From Anditalea andensis (GTDB lineage Bacteria; Bacteroidota; Bacteroidia; Cytophagales; Cyclobacteriaceae): 64,000 nucleotides of DNA. The DNA is taken from NCBI RefSeq assembly GCF_000714815.1, contig NZ_JMIH01000023.1:372001-436000 (forward strand), given 5' to 3'. The position numbers were made by a program, and so were the translations under genes. The notes under the pieces were generated by a model. The model did no database searches, was not told where the DNA came from, and was given only the letters and a program-made list of their open reading frames with translations. Shown here piece after piece: positions 6,865-15,905 of this stretch (the stretch's first letter is position 1; the number at the start of each line of letters is the position of its first letter).

Positions 6865-9498
6865 ATGAAAGTGTTAAAGTACAGAAACCTTGTTTTTTAC
6901 CTGGCCATTTATGCCTTGGCGTCATGTAGTTCAGAAAGGAATACCTTCACGAACCGCATGTACCATAATACCACTGCCCGGTATAACGCCTATTATTTGG
7001 CATTGGAAAAAGTCGAGGAGGTAGAAAATACCATTAGAAGCAGTCATGAAGAAGATTATGCTGAGGTCTTACCGGTCTTTTACCCTATAGATAGCGCGGT
7101 GATAGATCAAAATGAAGAACTGCTCAAGGATGCCTATTCTATGGCTTCAAAAGCTATAGATTGGCATAAAATAAGCAAATGGGTGGATGACAGCTACTTT
7201 TTGATAGGGAAAATCCAGCACATGAGAGCGGATTTTGATGATGCTATCAATACATTTAAATTTTTAAATGTAAACAGTAAAGATGACCATGTCAGGCACC
7301 TGGCATTGACACAGTTGCTCAGGGCTTTCATAGATTTAAGAAAATTTGATGATGCCGCATTTGTAATAGATTACCTGTCTAAAGAAAATGGGATCAGCAA
7401 AGAAAACAAACAATACCTTTATCTCACATTGGCCTATTATTATGAAGTAAGGGGAGAAAGAGATGGCATTCTCTCTGCCTTGGACAAAGCAGTGGACCTC
7501 ACTACTGACCCTAAAGAAAAATCACGAATCAATTTTATCCTAGGCCAACTTTATCAGAGAGCGGGATTCGATGCATTTGCTTATGATTATTATCAAAAAG
7601 CTTTAAAGGGAAACCCTCCATATGAGCGGGCATTTTTTTCTCAGCTCTACTCCCAGCAGGTAGCTGAACTTGAGAAAAGTAAAGACTTTAAAAATGTGAG
7701 AAAATATTATGACGATCTTTATCAGGACAGCAAGAACAGCGAGCTGAGAAGTGTGATTCTTTATGAGAAGGCGCAGTTTGAACTGAAACAGCAAAACAGG
7801 GATGAGGGCATTAGGCTCCTAACTTTGGCTGCCAAAGAAGATGGAGGCAATATCAAACAAAAAGGATATATTTATAACAGGCTTTCTGAACTATATTTTG
7901 AAGACATTAAAGATTTCCGCAGTGCCAAATTCTACCTTGACAGTGCTATGGGAAATTTTAAAGAGACTGACCGGGCATATCAGACTATCAGTAGAAGAAA
8001 AAAGGTTTTGGATGAATATGTGGTGCATTATGACCTCATTCAATATAATGATAGCTTAATTAGGCTCAGTGGCTTGACCGCCGAAGAGCAGGAATTGATT
8101 GCTGAAAATTTTATAAAAGGAGAAGAACAACGGCTTATTAATGAAGCGGCACAAAAAAACAAACAGAAATCTACCGGCATATTTGATAATTTATTAGCCT
8201 TCGGAGGCAGCAAAGGCTCTGGATCTACTTTTTATTTTGACAACAGTACTGCCATGCAGCAGGGTAGCCTGGAATTTTATAGAGTTTGGGGCACCAGACC
8301 CCTGGAAGATAATTGGAGAAGAAGCAGTAAAGGATTTCAGCAAGCTATAGGTCAAACTCTTGAAGAAGAGGAGGCAGGGATCATCATAGAAGATGTAACG
8401 ACCCAGCCGGACATTACCTTACCTTCTAAAGAAGAATTACTGAAAAACATACCCAGGGATAAATCGACCATACAGCAAATGAAAATGGAAATGGAAGAAT
8501 CATATTTCCAGCTGGGCAAAGTACTGTTTTTTGATTTAAAAGAAGCAGAGAGTGCCATGGGATACTTACATTCCCTCTTGGAGCAATTCCCCAATTCGAA
8601 CAGAAAACCCGAAGTTTACTATACCCTATATCTAGTAGCCCAAGAAGCGGGCAAACCATTCGAAAAGTATAAAGCAAGTTTAAACCGTGAATTTCCAGAT
8701 TCCCAGTATACCAGATCTCTTAATAATCCGTCCCAGTCCAGTGGCGCACAGGGCAATAGGGTATCAGGAGATCGATATAAAGAGGCTTATGAACTATTCA
8801 TGACTAAAAACTATTTATCATCAAGATCATTGATAAACCAAACACTAAAAGAATACCCTCTTACCAAAAACACAGACAAATTATTGCTCTTGGATATAAT
8901 GAATGCTAATCATCTGGATGGCAAAGTGGTTTACAAACAAAAACTGGAGACATATATTAACAATGTAAATGACGCGCAGCTGGAAAAATTGGCTAAGAAT
9001 ATGCTTTCCGCTTTGACGGGAGATATAACAATGCCACCCCCTATATCCCGAATCGATAGTGTGGGAGATAGTAATCTGCTAGTAAAAGATACAATAAATG
9101 CGGCCCCAGAAATTATCAAAGAACAATTAATCTATAAAGAAAACATGGGACAAACCCATATTTTCATATTAGCCCTGAACCCACAGCAAGTTCAGGAAAC
9201 TACAAATCTGACAGCAGATTTAGAATCCTTTCATAATTCAGGATTTTCAAACGCCCGGCTCAGAACCGGCACCATCTCAATCAATAAAGACAACACCTTG
9301 GTTATCATAAGCCCATTTAGCAATGCTGAAAAGGCATTGGACTACCGTAAAAAATTCTTAACTGAATTTAACACAGAAGGATTAAATGCAGGCCAAAAAA
9401 GTGGTAGTTTTGTGATTTCGATTGAGAACTTTCAGCAGTTAAATAAGAGAAAAGATTTAGAAGAATACAAAGACTTCTATAAAGAAGCCTACAAGTAA
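6865..9498 (+). CDS. porW: T9SS/gliding lipoprotein PorW (SprE), TPR protein
   Basis: Outer-membrane lipoprotein of 877 aa required for type IX secretion and gliding in Bacteroidota (P. gingivalis PorW, F. johnsoniae SprE). The signal peptide ends in ALASC (lipidated C21). The following NRMYHNTTARYNAYYLA segment is characteristic of this family. TPR-like helical repeats cover roughly residues 80-390 and 520-700, with a low-complexity linker between. The C-terminal 120 residues (from QTHIFILAL) form a separate ferredoxin-like-looking domain. It is transcribed divergently from the M23-bactofilin-atp operon and is 6 nt from the penicillin-binding protein gene. Confidence 0.88.
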   Translation: MKVLKYRNLVFYLAIYALASCSSERNTFTNRMYHNTTARYNAYYLALEKVEEVENTIRSSHEEDYAEVLPVFYPIDSAVIDQNEELLKDAYSMASKAIDWHKISKWVDDSYFLIGKIQHMRADFDDAINTFKFLNVNSKDDHVRHLALTQLLRAFIDLRKFDDAAFVIDYLSKENGISKENKQYLYLTLAYYYEVRGERDGILSALDKAVDLTTDPKEKSRINFILGQLYQRAGFDAFAYDYYQKALKGNPPYERAFFSQLYSQQVAELEKSKDFKNVRKYYDDLYQDSKNSELRSVILYEKAQFELKQQNRDEGIRLLTLAAKEDGGNIKQKGYIYNRLSELYFEDIKDFRSAKFYLDSAMGNFKETDRAYQTISRRKKVLDEYVVHYDLIQYNDSLIRLSGLTAEEQELIAENFIKGEEQRLINEAAQKNKQKSTGIFDNLLAFGGSKGSGSTFYFDNSTAMQQGSLEFYRVWGTRPLEDNWRRSSKGFQQAIGQTLEEEEAGIIIEDVTTQPDITLPSKEELLKNIPRDKSTIQQMKMEMEESYFQLGKVLFFDLKEAESAMGYLHSLLEQFPNSNRKPEVYYTLYLVAQEAGKPFEKYKASLNREFPDSQYTRSLNNPSQSSGAQGNRVSGDRYKEAYELFMTKNYLSSRSLINQTLKEYPLTKNTDKLLLLDIMNANHLDGKVVYKQKLETYINNVNDAQLEKLAKNMLSALTGDITMPPPISRIDSVGDSNLLVKDTINAAPEIIKEQLIYKENMGQTHIFILALNPQQVQETTNLTADLESFHNSGFSNARLRTGTISINKDNTLVIISPFSNAEKALDYRKKFLTEFNTEGLNAGQKSGSFVISIENFQQLNKRKDLEEYKDFYKEAYK

Positions 9499-9504
9499 TC
9501 CAAG

Positions 9505-11817
9505 ATGAGTAAGAAGAAAAAAAACGAGTTCATATCAGCTGACCGCGTAGCGGCCATTATCAAATACCTTTGGATCGGATTCGCCGCCGCTATAATAGGC
9601 TTTATACTCTTTGTACTGGCAGTAAGTGTAAATTTTCTAGGGCTTTTTGGAGACTTACCTGATTTTCAGGCTTTGGAAAATCCTAAAACTGATCTTTCCT
9701 CAGAATTGTATTCGGCTGACGGTGTGCTGTTGGGAAAATATTTCAGGGAGAACAGGACTCCTGTAGACTATAATGAAATATCAAAAAACCTAATCAATGC
9801 ACTGGTAGCTACAGAAGACATCAGATTTGAAAGGCATTCTGGGATAGACCTTCAGGGAATGGGACGGGTGGCCGTAAAATCGATCATTTTAAGGCAAAGT
9901 GGATCTGGAGGAGGTAGTACCCTTAGCCAGCAGACTGCCAAAAACCTGTTTAAAACCAGAACCGCGGCTACCCAAGGCTTACTCAGCAGGATACCTGGGC
10001 TAAAGATGCTCATTATAAAAACCAAAGAATGGATAGTAGCCACACAGTTGGAGAGAAACTATACCAAAAATGAAATCTTGACCATGTACCTGAACACATC
10101 AGAGTATGGCAGCAACGCCTATGGCATCAAGACAGCATCCAATACTTTTTTCAGCAAAGACCCACATGAGCTAAACATACAGGAGGCCGCTACCCTAGTG
10201 GGACTATTCAAGGCCCCTACTTATTATAGCCCGGTATATAATCCGGACAACTCCTTAAGAAGAAGAAATACGGTACTCAACCAGATGAGAAGATATGATT
10301 TCATCAGTAGATCACAATATGATTCGCTGCGAGAGATGCCTATAGAGCTTAATTATAAGGTAGAAAACCATAATCAAGGTCTGGCCACCTACTTTAGAGA
10401 AGCGATTAAAGCTGAAATGCTAAAATGGACAAGGGAAAATTTAAAACCGGACGGTCAGCCATACAATTTATTTGAAGATGGCTTAAGGATTTACACCACT
10501 TTGGACAGCAGATTACAGCGGCATGCTGAAGAAGCAGTACAGGAACACATGAAATCCCTTCAAGCTGCATTTGAAAAAGAGATGGGCACCCGGGATCCAT
10601 GGATAGATAGCCGTGGCAGGGTAATTCCGGATTTTCTTGAGACTGCAGTTAAGAGAACTGAGGCATACAGAAACTATGTACGACGGTATGGAGCAGATTC
10701 TGACAGTGTCCGGATTAAGCTAAATGAGAAAAAAAGAATGAGGGTATTTTCTTGGGAAAAGGGAGAGTTGGACACCATGATGAGCACTATGGACTCCCTT
10801 AGACACTACAAGAAACACCTGCAAACCGGTATGGTAGCGTTAGACCCATCTACGGGACATATCAAAGCATGGGTAGGAGGGATTAACCATAAGCACTTTA
10901 AATATGACCATGTAAAACAGGGAAAAAGACAACCTGGATCTACATTTAAACCATTTGTGTATGCTGCCGCTATTGAAAACGGTTTTGGGCCATGTTATGA
11001 AGTAATGGACCAGCCTGTGGAAGTAAATATACCAGGTCAGCCATCCTGGAGTCCAAAAAATGCCGATGGTAAATTCACTTATGAAAAGATGAACATAAGA
11101 GAAGCAATGGCCCGGTCCATTAATTCCATCACGGCTTTCATGATGAAAAAATTAAGCCCTCAGGTAGTAGTAGAAATGGCTCATCGATTAGGAATAAATA
11201 GCCAGTTGGATCCTGTACCAGCTTTAGCACTTGGGACCAGTGATGTATCTATCATTGAGATGGTCGGGGCTTTTGGCACATTTGCCAATAAAGGCGAACA
11301 TATTGTCCCCTATTATATAGACAGAATAGAAGATAAAAACGGTAATATACTGCAGCAATTTACGCCACGTAAAAAATCAGCTATGAGTGAGGAACATGCC
11401 TACATTATGCTATATATGCTACGCGGAGGTCTGGAAGAAAGAGGCGGCACCAGTCAAGGTGTGCCATGGTCTCTTAGAGATGAAGGTAACGAAATTGGAG
11501 GCAAGACTGGAACTACCCAAAATGCATCTGATGGATGGTATATGGGTGTAACCAAAAACCTGGTGAGTGGTGTTTGGGTAGGTGGAGATGATAGGGCCAT
11601 CCACTTCCGGAGCTGGATAAGTGGCCAGGGGGGCAGAACAGCAAGGCCGATCTGGGTTAAGTTTATGGAAAAGGCTTATGCTGATCCTGCTACAGGTATC
11701 ACGAAGGGTGCATTTGAAAAACCTGACCGCCCTATCAGTATCGAACTAGACTGTAATATGTATAACAGAGACCGGTTTGATGAATATGATTTTGATTCCC
11801 GGACGATAGATTTTTAG
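9505..11817 (+). CDS. Bifunctional penicillin-binding protein 1A
   Basis: Class A PBP (770 aa) that polymerises and cross-links peptidoglycan. One N-terminal transmembrane helix (about 21-43); GT51 glycosyltransferase with ATEDIRFERHSGID (catalytic Glu) and GSTLSQQTAKNLF; transpeptidase with the SxxK motif S479-T-F-K, the SxN motif in ARSINSITAF and the KTG motif K667-T-G-T-T. It starts 6 nt after porW, so the two are very probably co-transcribed, linking wall synthesis to the T9SS. An intrinsic terminator follows immediately. Equivalent to mrcA/ponA; I do not assign a symbol because several class A paralogues usually exist. Confidence 0.95.
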   Translation: MSKKKKNEFISADRVAAIIKYLWIGFAAAIIGFILFVLAVSVNFLGLFGDLPDFQALENPKTDLSSELYSADGVLLGKYFRENRTPVDYNEISKNLINALVATEDIRFERHSGIDLQGMGRVAVKSIILRQSGSGGGSTLSQQTAKNLFKTRTAATQGLLSRIPGLKMLIIKTKEWIVATQLERNYTKNEILTMYLNTSEYGSNAYGIKTASNTFFSKDPHELNIQEAATLVGLFKAPTYYSPVYNPDNSLRRRNTVLNQMRRYDFISRSQYDSLREMPIELNYKVENHNQGLATYFREAIKAEMLKWTRENLKPDGQPYNLFEDGLRIYTTLDSRLQRHAEEAVQEHMKSLQAAFEKEMGTRDPWIDSRGRVIPDFLETAVKRTEAYRNYVRRYGADSDSVRIKLNEKKRMRVFSWEKGELDTMMSTMDSLRHYKKHLQTGMVALDPSTGHIKAWVGGINHKHFKYDHVKQGKRQPGSTFKPFVYAAAIENGFGPCYEVMDQPVEVNIPGQPSWSPKNADGKFTYEKMNIREAMARSINSITAFMMKKLSPQVVVEMAHRLGINSQLDPVPALALGTSDVSIIEMVGAFGTFANKGEHIVPYYIDRIEDKNGNILQQFTPRKKSAMSEEHAYIMLYMLRGGLEERGGTSQGVPWSLRDEGNEIGGKTGTTQNASDGWYMGVTKNLVSGVWVGGDDRAIHFRSWISGQGGRTARPIWVKFMEKAYADPATGITKGAFEKPDRPISIELDCNMYNRDRFDEYDFDSRTIDF

Positions 11818-11823
11818 TGATAT

Positions 11824-11856
11824 AAAAAATCCAGCTTCTCAGGGCTGGATTTTTTT
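11824..11856 (+). terminator. Intrinsic terminator after the PBP gene
   Basis: A perfect 12-bp stem (AAAAAATCCAGC / GCTGGATTTTTT) with an 8-nt loop, starting 6 nt after the PBP stop codon and ending in a T run. It closes the porW-PBP unit. Confidence 0.9.
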
Positions 11857-12320
11857 ATTTAAAATTATTGGCCCTTTTTCAGATATTCGTATCGTTTGGA
11901 CTCAGTCATAGGGCTGGTTATATCTGCACAACACCCTGAAAGACCTGTCAGCTTAATACTATTTGATCCCATTAATACAAACACATACGTCATCCGCGCT
12001 CATATTTAGCGCTGCACAGATTGATCATTTTTATGTGGCGACTATATATAGAGAGGGTAGTTATCCTCTTTCCATATGCTGAAATAGACATTAACAGCAT
12101 TACTTATCTAAGGTCCCCATATGCCCTCTTGAGATGGTCGCGAAAAATTATAAACAGTAAATAGAAAAACGTATATATAGTGGCTGAAAGTTTCAAATCT
12201 TTCTAAATGAATAATTTAATTTAGATAAAACACAAAAGCTATAGAACTATTTAATGTCCCAAGCTTTTATATACTATACTGAAATTTCAATCGATAATAT
12301 TATAATGGTTTCGGGCAGGG
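11857..12320. other. Intergenic stretch without a recognisable gene
   Basis: A 464-bp region between the convergent PBP and epimerase genes. All frames are broken by stops and I see no RNA fold, repeat or promoter that I can support. It marks the start of the accessory block 12321-15628. Confidence 0.6.
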
Positions 12321-13223
12321 TTATGCTTCTTTAACATAATCCCTCCAGTGATGTGATTCTTTAAACCCTAAAACTTCACGGATTTTAAGGTTTGAAAACA
12401 ATGCTTCATGTTCACCCATTTCTCGGGTAAGCGGAACTCCGGGAAAAAACTGTTCTGCTAACTCCTTAGTGGTAATAACTGCCCCGTTATGATCATTCCC
12501 AGCATTAAAAATTTCAAATCCTAGATTATTTTTTTGTAGACATAAATCCACTATCTGACCAAGGTCTCTAGCATCTATATAACAGAATGCATTCCTGCGC
12601 CGCAGCTGGGGGTTTTTTAAATAATTTGGAAAAAGTTCTTGGTATTCATGAGGCTCAATCACATTTCCTATGCGTAAGGCATAAATATCAAAGCCTGATC
12701 GTCTCTGAAAACTACGTGCGGTTTTTTCATTTATCACCTTAGATAAACCATAACTGTCCATCGGATCCACATCATAATCTTCCTCCAGCGGCAAAGCAGT
12801 TGGATTGGTTTGTCCGTCTGAAAAACATATCCCGTAGGTAGTCTCAGAAGAAGCTATAATGATCTTCTTGATTCCTAGCTTGACAGCTGCTTCGATTACA
12901 TTGTAAGTGCCTATCGTATTGATCCTAAATGTTTCATTATCCGGCTGAAGCAGGATTCGGGGCACAGCTGCAAAATGCACCACTGCATCAAAAGAAGGCA
13001 CCCCGTTCCCCGGTTCCAATTCATCCAACCCTGCATACGAACTCATCGCATTAAACATCTGACCAGAATCCGTAATATCAGCTTTCAGATTATCCACTCC
13101 TGGATAATCCAAAGGCTGTAAATCTACATTCATAACCCTATGTCCCTTATCGAGAAGGTAAGGAATGACGTGCTTTCCAGCTTTACCCGATCCTCCTGTA
13201 AAAAATATCCGCATTTTAGTCAT
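12321..13223 (-). CDS. NAD-dependent epimerase/dehydratase (extended SDR)
   Basis: A 300-aa extended short-chain dehydrogenase. The Rossmann motif TGGSGKAG (G10, G13, G16), an acidic residue after beta-2 (D34, suggesting NAD) and the catalytic S126/Y158/K162 set (SSETTYG, YGLSK) are all present. The C-terminal part with the ARDLG-type segment DARDLGQIVDLCLQ is typical of nucleotide-sugar epimerase relatives. The substrate cannot be told from sequence, and there is no sugar-pathway cluster around it. ATG start; monocistronic-looking, with 178 nt of non-coding DNA upstream. Confidence 0.88.
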   Translation of the reverse strand: MTKMRIFFTGGSGKAGKHVIPYLLDKGHRVMNVDLQPLDYPGVDNLKADITDSGQMFNAMSSYAGLDELEPGNGVPSFDAVVHFAAVPRILLQPDNETFRINTIGTYNVIEAAVKLGIKKIIIASSETTYGICFSDGQTNPTALPLEEDYDVDPMDSYGLSKVINEKTARSFQRRSGFDIYALRIGNVIEPHEYQELFPNYLKNPQLRRRNAFCYIDARDLGQIVDLCLQKNNLGFEIFNAGNDHNGAVITTKELAEQFFPGVPLTREMGEHEALFSNLKIREVLGFKESHHWRDYVKEA

Positions 13224-13402
13224 AAACCCCCTTATTTAATATACAATTTATTTAATTTCATTCCAAGTTAACAATATGTTTGGTTTGATGCGTTCTATTG
13301 CTGGAGATGGTTTTTACCATGTAGGGATAAAAAAAACAAAAAGTTGAGTATTAGCTTTCATTTAAAGATAGTTAGCTCCAATGATCCAGATTTAAATTTG
13401 TT

Positions 13403-13912
13403 TTAATTGGAAAGGTGATAAACCAAATTGACCTTAAGATGGGAAGCGATATATTCCGCATCCCTGACTGCTTCGACGATATCAGAATAGATAAATGATA
13501 ATACGGGTTCAGAATCATTCGAAAATATTAATATTCTGTAATCCGTAACTTGTCCAGACAGCGTAGGACTAATACCATTGGGTGTATTATGCCTTATATA
13601 ATTTACTGAAACTACTGTTATATTGTTTAAATCAGGTAGACAAATCCATTCTCCATATCTAAAATATCCTATAGAAACATAATTTTTATATCTTTTATTG
13701 GGAAAATCGATCAGTGTCCCGCAGTACACTGAGATGATTATCATTCCCAAAAATATGGCTCCCACTCCTACACTTATCGCTTCTACTACAGAGCGCTTAT
13801 CAAATATAAACAATGGGCTAAGCAATACTAATATACCAGCAGCTATTATTAAAGGACCTATAAGATGAGGACCCGAAATCAGATTTCTTCTCTTAAAATT
13901 AAAATAGGCCAT
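13403..13912 (-). CDS. Small membrane protein with a C-terminal PH-like beta domain
   Basis: Not recognised. The 169-aa protein has two transmembrane helices (about 17-35 and 45-65) followed by about 100 residues of alternating hydrophobic/polar pattern that reads as a beta-rich domain, similar in layout to small bacterial PH-domain membrane proteins. No catalytic motif is visible. It stands between the epimerase and the alpha/beta hydrolase in a minus-strand accessory block and has its own upstream gap of 56 nt. Confidence 0.65.
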   Translation of the reverse strand: MAYFNFKRRNLISGPHLIGPLIIAAGILVLLSPLFIFDKRSVVEAISVGVGAIFLGMIIISVYCGTLIDFPNKRYKNYVSIGYFRYGEWICLPDLNNITVVSVNYIRHNTPNGISPTLSGQVTDYRILIFSNDSEPVLSFIYSDIVEAVRDAEYIASHLKVNLVYHLSN

Positions 13913-13968
13913 TAGTTATCCTGTTTGTTTAATAGGTTTTTTCCGATTACCAAAATTATATTTCGGAA

Positions 13969-15018
13969 TTATTGGTCCAAAAATTTACTTTTAACGAGCT
14001 TCAGAAAATCATGTAAATCCTGAACAAACTGCAAAGGCCGTTCACTATGAATATTATGACCTGTATCATAATACTTTTTTAGAGTAATAAGGTCTGGATA
14101 CTTAAGCTTTAAGTTTTCATTCTCTTTTTCAAAGGGAAATAAATCCTGGTGACTGATAGGGTCCAAAATGAGAATGGGTATATTTAGGTTTCTAAATATT
14201 ATCTTTGGCTCCATCATAGCCATTGATGCCGCAAAAAGCGGGGTATTGGTAGGCCGAAGGATTATATTCAGAATATTAACACTATTTTGATGATGAAACA
14301 ATTCAAATAAATTAGGATTTACAGCCCATTCATCCATTCCTACTTGCTTAATCCAGGCCAATAACTGAAACTGAGCGAGGCTATCCTGAGGGTCGTATAA
14401 ACTAAAAAAAGCTTCTTTCTCACTTCGAAAAATAGTGTCAGATTTAATATAGCTTTCTACATCAAATGAAGTTACCAGGCGCTCCAGGCTATCTAAGTCT
14501 AATTTATGATAATTTAAATTTGTAGCCACAGATCCCCCATCCTCTAATATGAGCCCTAAGGTGTGTTCTGGATAGGCATCATAAAATGCGGAACTGATGT
14601 AGCCACCTCTGGACCAACCACCAATGACAGCTTTACCTATATTTAGGTGATTCATGAGAAAATAGATATCATCAGCCACGTGGTAAAGCGACACGTCCTC
14701 ACTGGCCAAAGATGACTGGCCATGACCATAATAATCTAAGGCTATAAGATAATAACCAGCAGCCACAAGATCCTCTGCTATATGAAGCAATTCATAACCA
14801 TTACTAAAACTTCCATGGGACCAGATTAATGGAATATCAGATGGATTACCCCAGGTCAAATAATGAATATTGGCATTTTGAGTTTGTAAAAAATCCCCAT
14901 GTTGATTTTCATAGCTATCAAATTTCTGCTTGGCTTTTAGATATATCCCATCCTCATAGGTCTGTGCCAGTATAGAATTAGTAAATAAAATTAACAAAAA
15001 CAATATCCTATATTTCAT
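13969..15018 (-). CDS. Exported alpha/beta-fold hydrolase
   Basis: A 349-aa alpha/beta hydrolase with a signal peptide (about 1-19, ending SILAQ). The oxyanion segment WSHGS is at 66-70, the nucleophile elbow GGWSRGG places S137 as nucleophile, ILDPISHQD probably carries the acid, and the His is in YDTGHNIH near residue 327. The triad therefore looks complete. The HG..D.GHG layout resembles epoxide hydrolase, haloperoxidase and esterase relatives; the substrate is unknown. Minus-strand neighbour of a GNAT gene, 46 nt downstream of it. Confidence 0.85.
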   Translation of the reverse strand: MKYRILFLLILFTNSILAQTYEDGIYLKAKQKFDSYENQHGDFLQTQNANIHYLTWGNPSDIPLIWSHGSFSNGYELLHIAEDLVAAGYYLIALDYYGHGQSSLASEDVSLYHVADDIYFLMNHLNIGKAVIGGWSRGGYISSAFYDAYPEHTLGLILEDGGSVATNLNYHKLDLDSLERLVTSFDVESYIKSDTIFRSEKEAFFSLYDPQDSLAQFQLLAWIKQVGMDEWAVNPNLFELFHHQNSVNILNIILRPTNTPLFAASMAMMEPKIIFRNLNIPILILDPISHQDLFPFEKENENLKLKYPDLITLKKYYDTGHNIHSERPLQFVQDLHDFLKLVKSKFLDQ

Positions 15019-15064
15019 TTAAATGAGTTCTCATCTTACCAAGAATATATGATTCTATATAGTA

Positions 15065-15628
15065 TTAAGCTTTCTTTTTAAACTGAAGATGTTCCATATT
15101 TTTATTAGCTAAGGTTTTTTCACCCACTGGTTCAAATCCTAAGGTAACGTAAAGATTTTTAGCAATTTGATTATCTTTATCTACCAGCAAACCTAAATTT
15201 ACATTTTTAATATAAACATATTCACCTATTAAAAACTGAATTAATCTAGAGCCTATCCCCTTCCCTTGTAACATAGGATCCACCCCTATACTATCTATAT
15301 AGTATTCCCCCACTTTGGTTTCATCCTCCGGATCAAATGGTCTATTAAACATGGCTTTAATTTTCTTTTCCACAGGTCTTCTTAGTTTATTTAGTTGTCC
15401 TCCATCATAAACAATTGCAGCTCCTCCTATATGACCATTAGCTTCTACTACCCAACTATTTTCATATGAATATTGATTTCCAGTGTCAGATACTAATCTG
15501 GTCAGTAAATCCATTCCTTTCTCTGAATCATTTTCTCCTATGAAATGATACAAAATGTCTTCCATAGCCAAAAAAATTAAAGTGGCAATAAAAGTGGACT
15601 CTTCCAATTTACCTTTTCTTATTTCCAT
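15065..15628 (-). CDS. GNAT family N-acetyltransferase
   Basis: A 187-aa acetyltransferase of the GNAT fold. Motif A is clear: YYIDSIGVDPMLQGKGIGSR, with the acetyl-CoA pyrophosphate-binding QGKGIGS, followed by the helix RLIQFLI and motif B with NxxAxxLYxxLGF (NQIAKNLYVTLGF). The acceptor substrate is unknown. ATG start, 46 nt upstream of the hydrolase gene, so they may share a transcript. Confidence 0.88.
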   Translation of the reverse strand: MEIRKGKLEESTFIATLIFLAMEDILYHFIGENDSEKGMDLLTRLVSDTGNQYSYENSWVVEANGHIGGAAIVYDGGQLNKLRRPVEKKIKAMFNRPFDPEDETKVGEYYIDSIGVDPMLQGKGIGSRLIQFLIGEYVYIKNVNLGLLVDKDNQIAKNLYVTLGFEPVGEKTLANKNMEHLQFKKKA

Positions 15629-15866
15629 TTTTATCAGTTAATTAGGATAAAACTACAAAACTTAAGTTAAAGTAAATATTGTCCTCCATATTAAGAAGGA
15701 GTAAATGTTTGCCCGGCTATGACATTACCATTTAAACCAGAGAAATTATTAAGACACATTCATCGGCTGGCTATGGATACAACTTATTGAAATACTGATA
15801 TCTTATCTACTATTCCAATATCAATCGTCTTTGCTATTTAACTTATAGCACATTCCCTCTTACCAC

Positions 15867-15899
15867 TTGCCTTCCAAAGCGCTCTTTTTTTTATATTTG
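15867..15899 (+). promoter_or_regulatory. Bacteroidota-type promoter of uvrC
   Basis: A TTG (15867-15869) and a -7 box TATATTTG (15892-15899) separated by 22 nt match the Bacteroidota consensus (TTG, about 20 nt, TAnnTTTG). The uvrC ATG begins only 6 nt after the box, so the transcript would be leaderless or nearly so. Confidence 0.65.
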
Positions 15900-15905
15900 T
15901 AACCT

